Positions 6,389 through 8,860 of a stretch of DNA of 8,860 nucleotides are shown piece after piece. Within the stretch, counting starts at the first letter, position 1, and every line of letters begins with the position of its first letter. The notes below the pieces were generated by a model. That model searched no databases, had not been told where the DNA came from, and was given only the letters and a program-made list of their open reading frames with translations. The stretch is from Kiritimatiellia bacterium (GTDB taxonomy: Bacteria > Verrucomicrobiota > Kiritimatiellia > RFP12 > UBA1067): contig JAFPDR010000119.1 in NCBI GenBank assembly GCA_017389885.1, positions 1 through 8,860 of the forward strand, given 5' to 3'. The position numbers were made by a program, and so were the translations under genes.

Positions 6389-6405
6389 GTGCGGGAAGAC
6401 ACGGA

Positions 6406-7554
6406 ATGAAAAGAATCGAAAACCACGAAGTGCTTGTGCTGGTAAGCGCGGACCCTCCGCACAGGTTCCAGGGAATCGCCCGTCTCGCGGGCGAGCATGG
6501 ATGGCACATACGCACGGAGAGCCGCCGGCTTCCGCCCTGGGACTGGGACGGAGACGGCGTCCTCGTGATGCTCGAGGACATTCCGGAGCTGAAGCGCTTC
6601 GTCGCGAAGATGCGCAGGCGCAGGATACCCGTGGTCGACCTTCTCGAGGACCAGCCGCAGGTTCCACTCACGCGCGTCACAGGGGACAATCCCGAGATCG
6701 GCAGGCTCGCCGCAGAGCACTTCAACGCGCGAGACTTCCGCCACGCGGCGTTCTTCTCCCTCCGCCACAACCACACGCACGACCTGAGGATAGCAGGGTT
6801 CAGAAGCGCATGGAAAGGCGAGGAGCCCGAGCTGTGGCTCTGGCCCGACGAGGCGGGCGGACTCGTCGAGGACTGGAAGCGCATGGGCGAATGGCTCGCC
6901 GGGAAGCTCTCCCGCGCCCCGAAGCCCATCGCCGTCTTCGCATGGAACGACTACGACGCGACGCACGTCCTCAGCGCGTGCAGAAAGCTCGACCTCAAGG
7001 TTCCGGAAGACGTCGCGATACTGGGAGTGGACGACAACAAGGTGATCTGCGAGCACCAGAGCGTGAACCTCTCGTCGATCGCGCACGACCACGAACGCGT
7101 CGGATACGCCGCGGCAGCGACGCTCGAGCGGCTTATGTCCGGCGGACCCGCCCCGCGTCCGCTCGTGCGCGTGAAGCCGCGCGGAGTCGTGACGCGCGAG
7201 TCGACGGACACCTTCGCCGTCAACGATCCGGAGCTGCAGCCGGCGATGGACTACATCGCGCGCAACCTGTCGCGTCCGTTCGGCGCGGCGCAGATCGCGT
7301 CCGCGCTCGGCATGCCGCGCATAAGGCTGGACCGCCTGTTCGCGGCGCGGCTCGGACGCAGCGCGGGCACGGAGATCGCGCGCCGCCGGCTCGCGCGCGC
7401 GCAGAAGCTGCTCGCCGGGACGGACATGAGCCTCGCAGAGATCGCGTCGCGGTGCGGATACTGCCACGCCTCGTTCTTCATCCGCACCTTCCGCCGCGCG
7501 ACCGGCCTCACGCCGGCCGCGTGGCGCAGGAAATGCGTCATCGACGAGGGGTAG
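6406..7554 (+). CDS. XylR-like transcriptional regulator (LacI-type sensor plus AraC HTH)
   Basis: The 382-residue product has the architecture of E. coli XylR. Residues about 8-268 form a LacI/periplasmic-binding-protein-like sensor, with RVTGDNPEIGRLAAEHF (90-106), VFAWNDYDA (177-185) and the hallmark VPEDVAILGVDD (199-210). Residues 272-382 hold an AraC-type double helix-turn-helix, including MSLAEIASRCGYCHASFFIRTFRRATGLTPAAWRR. It is expected to bind a sugar or similar small ligand and control transcription in the cytoplasm. No sugar-utilisation gene lies nearby, so the likeliest target is the divergent unknown operon and itself; this is inference. The ATG at 6406 is chosen because MKRIENHEVLVLVSA starts the sensor fold and CGGA lies next to it. 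An in-frame ATG at 6379 overlaps the -10 element and is rejected. PVC bacteria often carry many paralogues of this type. Confidence 0.92.
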   Translation: MKRIENHEVLVLVSADPPHRFQGIARLAGEHGWHIRTESRRLPPWDWDGDGVLVMLEDIPELKRFVAKMRRRRIPVVDLLEDQPQVPLTRVTGDNPEIGRLAAEHFNARDFRHAAFFSLRHNHTHDLRIAGFRSAWKGEEPELWLWPDEAGGLVEDWKRMGEWLAGKLSRAPKPIAVFAWNDYDATHVLSACRKLDLKVPEDVAILGVDDNKVICEHQSVNLSSIAHDHERVGYAAAATLERLMSGGPAPRPLVRVKPRGVVTRESTDTFAVNDPELQPAMDYIARNLSRPFGAAQIASALGMPRIRLDRLFAARLGRSAGTEIARRRLARAQKLLAGTDMSLAEIASRCGYCHASFFIRTFRRATGLTPAAWRRKCVIDEG

Positions 7555-7588
7555 GCAACAGGGACGCATGGCAAAAACGCGGCGCATT

Positions 7589-7597
7589 TGCTATAAT
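7589..7597 (+). promoter_or_regulatory. Extended -10 promoter of the PHP-DRTGG pair
   Basis: TGCTATAAT (TGn plus perfect TATAAT), preceded by ATT, lies in the 50-bp gap after the regulator. The hexamer ends 7 bases before the GTG start codon, predicting a leaderless message with a GTG start. TGGCAA 17 bases upstream is a poor -35 match. Confidence 0.75.
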
Positions 7598-7604
7598 ACG
7601 CGAC

Positions 7605-8366
7605 GTGAAGTTCGATCTGCACATACACAGCTGCCTGTCGCCGTGCGCCAACCTCGAGATGGCGCCGTCCGAGATCGTGCGCAAGGCGGTGGAGTCCGGG
7701 ATGGACGGAATCGCGCTCACCGACCACCAGTCCGCGCGCAACACGCCCGCGATCGCCGAGTGCGCGCGGCGCGCCGGCCTCAAGTGCCTCTTCGGGATGG
7801 AGGTGCAGACAGCGGAGGAAGTCCACACGCTCGCGATCTTCGACACAGTGGAGCAGGCGCTCGGGATGACGGACTGGGTGTACGCCGCGATGCCGAAGCG
7901 CGTTAACGACCCGGAGACGTTCGGCGACCAGCCGGTGGTTACGTGGGACGACGACATCGTCGAGATGGAGTGGCGCATCCTCGCGATGGGCTGCCGCCGC
8001 ACGATTCCCGAGACGGCGACGAAGGTGCACGAACTCGGCGGACTCTACATCGCCGCCCACGTAGACCGCGCGAACCACTCCGTCATAGGCACGCTCGGCG
8101 CGATCCCGCGTCCGCTCGTCGACACCGAGATACAGCCGGGCGGCGGACTCTTCTTCGACGCCGTCGAGCTCTCGCGCACCGCGGACGAGTCCGCGTGGCT
8201 GCCGAAGGTCGAGGGCTACGCCGTGACGCGCTCCTCGGACGCGCACAACATCGAGGACGTAGCGCGCGTCTGGACCGAAGCCGACTGCGAGTTCTCCGTC
8301 GCCGGGCTACGGGCCGCCTTCGACGCAAGGGCGACGAAGATCTCGCCGCGGCTTACGAGTTTTTGA
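7605..8366 (+). CDS. PHP-domain metal-dependent phosphoesterase-like protein
   Basis: The 253-residue product carries the PHP metal-binding set: His6 and His8 in DLHIHSCLSPC, Asp40 and His41 in GIALTDHQS, Glu66 in FGMEVQT, His152 in AAHVDR, and Asp212 and His214 in SSDAHN. HIHSCLSPC together with EEVHTLAIF (71-79) marks the PHP subgroup often found beside DRTGG proteins and [FeFe]-hydrogenase subunits in anaerobes. The substrate of this subgroup is not established. A phosphatase or nuclease activity is likely from the intact metal site, as in other PHP enzymes (histidinol-phosphatase HisK, RNase AM). The GTG at 7605 is chosen because it directly precedes KFDLHIH and sits 7 bases after the -10; the frame is open further upstream only as a shadow of the regulator. 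The DRTGG gene follows after 36 bases. Confidence 0.9.
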   Translation: MKFDLHIHSCLSPCANLEMAPSEIVRKAVESGMDGIALTDHQSARNTPAIAECARRAGLKCLFGMEVQTAEEVHTLAIFDTVEQALGMTDWVYAAMPKRVNDPETFGDQPVVTWDDDIVEMEWRILAMGCRRTIPETATKVHELGGLYIAAHVDRANHSVIGTLGAIPRPLVDTEIQPGGGLFFDAVELSRTADESAWLPKVEGYAVTRSSDAHNIEDVARVWTEADCEFSVAGLRAAFDARATKISPRLTSF

Positions 8367-8368
8367 TG

Positions 8369-8398
8369 CTTCAACCTTACAACCTTCAACCTTACGAT
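8369..8398 (+). repeat. Two-copy 15-base direct repeat before the DRTGG gene
   Basis: CTTCAACCTTACAAC (8369-8383) is repeated at 8384-8398 with 13 of 15 bases the same. The repeat fills most of the gap between the PHP stop and the DRTGG ATG. It has no guanine in the first copy and no Shine-Dalgarno sequence. Its CTTCAACCTT resembles CTTCAACTTT in the tract before ispF, in the same orientation relative to the downstream gene. Confidence 0.85.
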
Positions 8399-8402
8399 CG
8401 AC

Positions 8403-8738
8403 ATGACATTCAACGAACTAAAAGACCGCGTCGGCGGAACGACAGTCGTCGACAATCCAGAGGCCGCGATCAGCGCGGCGTACACCTCCGACCTCCTCTC
8501 CGACGTTATGGGGCACTGCGGGGACGAATCGGTCCTGATCACGATACAGAACCACCTCAACGCGATCGCGGTGTGCACGCTCGCCGGAATCGAGGCGATA
8601 GTCCTGTGCCACGACAGGCCGGCTCCGGACGACATGATCGAGGCCGCGAAGCGCGAGGGGATCGGCATAATGACGACGCCGCTCTCTCAGTTCGAGGCGT
8701 CGGTGAAGCTCGCGGACCTCGCGCCCGCGAAGAGGTAG
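8403..8738 (+). CDS. DRTGG-domain protein
   Basis: The 111-residue product consists of a single small alpha/beta domain resembling stand-alone DRTGG proteins (Pfam DRTGG). The features seen are YTSDLLSDVMGHCGDESVLITIQNHLNAIAVCTLAGIEAIVL (27-68), a P-DDMIEAAKREGIGIMTTPLSQFEASVKL stretch (75-103), and an N-terminal MTFNELKDRVGGTTV. Such domains also occur in phosphotransacetylase and CBS/HPr-kinase-like proteins; their role is thought to be regulatory or ligand-binding. In anaerobes, stand-alone versions sit with PHP proteins, anti-sigma-like ATPases and hydrogenase subunits, so this gene and the PHP gene probably work together. The next gene is convergent, so the operon ends here. No Shine-Dalgarno sequence precedes the ATG, only the CTTCAACC repeat. 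Confidence 0.85.
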   Translation: MTFNELKDRVGGTTVVDNPEAAISAAYTSDLLSDVMGHCGDESVLITIQNHLNAIAVCTLAGIEAIVLCHDRPAPDDMIEAAKREGIGIMTTPLSQFEASVKLADLAPAKR

Positions 8739-8742
8739 CCGC

Positions 8743-8777
8743 GCGTCACGAGCGGACGCTTCGCGCGAGCGTGACGC
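8743..8777. terminator. Candidate hairpin at the DRTGG/comF convergent junction
   Basis: GCGTCACG (8743-8750) and CGTGACGC (8770-8777) are perfect 8-bp inverted arms around a 19-base loop. They span the seven-base gap between the convergent DRTGG and ComF genes and the last ComF codons. There is no T-run on either side, so an intrinsic terminator is unproven. The arms could also arise from repeated SVR/SVT codons of the ComF tail. Confidence 0.3.
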
Positions 8778-8860
8778 TCCAGACGCGCGAGGCGCCCGCC
8801 TCCTTCAGCGTCTTCGCCGTCTCGGCGAGAGTGGCGCCCGTGGTCATTATGTCGTCAACG
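8746..8860 (-). CDS. ComF-family phosphoribosyltransferase (C-terminus only)
   Basis: The frame enters from the right edge and gives the last 37 residues before a TGA at 8748-8746. VDDIMTTGATLAETAKTLKEAGA is the PRPP-binding loop of type I phosphoribosyltransferases, and RVWSVTLARSVRS matches the end of ComF/GntX proteins, where V(D/E)DVxTTGATxxE...LKxAGAxxVxxxxLAR is usual. ComF proteins aid DNA uptake in competent bacteria, and many homologues are of unknown function. The start and the N-terminal zinc-ribbon region lie outside the window. It is transcribed towards the DRTGG gene, with only seven bases between the stops. Confidence 0.85.
   Translation of the reverse strand, partial: VDDIMTTGATLAETAKTLKEAGASRVWSVTLARSVRS

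Larger units (their letters stand above)
6334..6392. promoter_or_regulatory. Near-symmetric divergent promoter and candidate operator
   Basis: Two 15-base arms, 6334-6348 (GCATATTCTACCATA) and 6378-6392 (TATGGTAGAATGTGC), are inverted copies with one mismatch, centred on 6363. Each holds the -10 of one of the divergent genes. Between them lies the perfect 8-bp palindrome TGGCGCCA (6360-6367), whose centre is within half a base of that of the arms. The two-fold layout would suit a dimeric regulator such as the XylR-like protein encoded to the right. The arms may, however, be alike simply because both are promoters of the same type. Confidence 0.5.

Noticed and set aside
6331..7587. An upstream extension of the 235-residue membrane protein on the minus strand.
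   Set aside because: It is antisense to the clearly coding XylR-like gene, and the ATG at 6330 has a promoter 7 bases away.
6387..7604. A continuous open frame joining the regulator region to the PHP protein.
   Set aside because: The upstream part is an Arg-rich out-of-frame reading of the XylR-like gene. The PHP fold begins at the GTG preceded by its own promoter.
7605..8366. The PHP protein as the missing histidinol-phosphatase, given the monofunctional HisB.
   Set aside because: Its motifs and its pairing with a DRTGG gene fit the hydrogenase-associated PHP subgroup, and it is not in the his operon. The possibility cannot be excluded from sequence alone, but there is no positive support.

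Overview
The window is a gene-dense, high-GC bacterial chromosome segment: seven complete recognisable or describable genes with housekeeping or regulatory roles, two complete genes of unknown function, and two genes cut by the window edges. It has no rRNA, tRNA, CRISPR array, transposase or gene-free stretch above about 75 bases. The mix of a XylR-type regulator (LacI-like sensor fused to an AraC-type helix-turn-helix), a PHP/DRTGG gene pair typical of anaerobes, monofunctional HisB and short A/T-rich heptamer repeats between genes suggests an anaerobic member of the PVC group (Verrucomicrobiota, Kiritimatiellota or Lentisphaerota). This placement is inference; no marker gene in the window proves it.

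Layout. (1) Positions 1-2372, minus strand: dapA (lysine and peptidoglycan precursor synthesis), then ispF (MEP isoprenoid pathway), then a U32-family peptidase-like gene that runs off the left edge. dapA has its own promoter. A 70-bp tract of ten in-phase 7-mers separates dapA from ispF, while ispF and the U32 gene are coupled with a single base between stop and start. (2) 2396-3723, minus strand: hisB-hisA, two histidine biosynthesis enzymes, again coupled by one base and with their own promoter. (3) 3755-6346, minus strand: a two-gene operon of unknown function, consisting of a 235-residue single-pass membrane protein and a 623-residue putatively exported, charged, helical protein with an internal duplication and a Pro/Glu-rich linker. 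The two overlap by 4 bp. (4) 6378-7554, plus strand: a XylR-like regulator transcribed divergently from that operon. The 75-bp gap is a near-symmetric arrangement of two promoters around a palindrome. (5) 7589-8738, plus strand: a PHP-domain metal-dependent phosphoesterase-like protein followed by a DRTGG-domain protein, a pair known from [FeFe]-hydrogenase neighbourhoods. (6) 8746 to the right edge, minus strand: the C-terminus of a ComF-family phosphoribosyltransferase.

The most distinctive signals are regulatory. Five transcription units begin with the same extended -10 element (TGn-TATAAT-like). In four of them the hexamer ends only 7-8 bases before the start codon, which predicts leaderless mRNAs. 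Genes inside operons instead use Shine-Dalgarno sequences (strong GGAGGT before the 623-residue gene, AAGGGGG before hisA). Two internal genes (ispF and the DRTGG gene) have no Shine-Dalgarno sequence and are preceded by G-poor tandem repeats sharing CTTCAAC(T/C)TT. The best candidate for an undescribed system is the membrane/exported protein pair at 3755-6330 with its divergent regulator.
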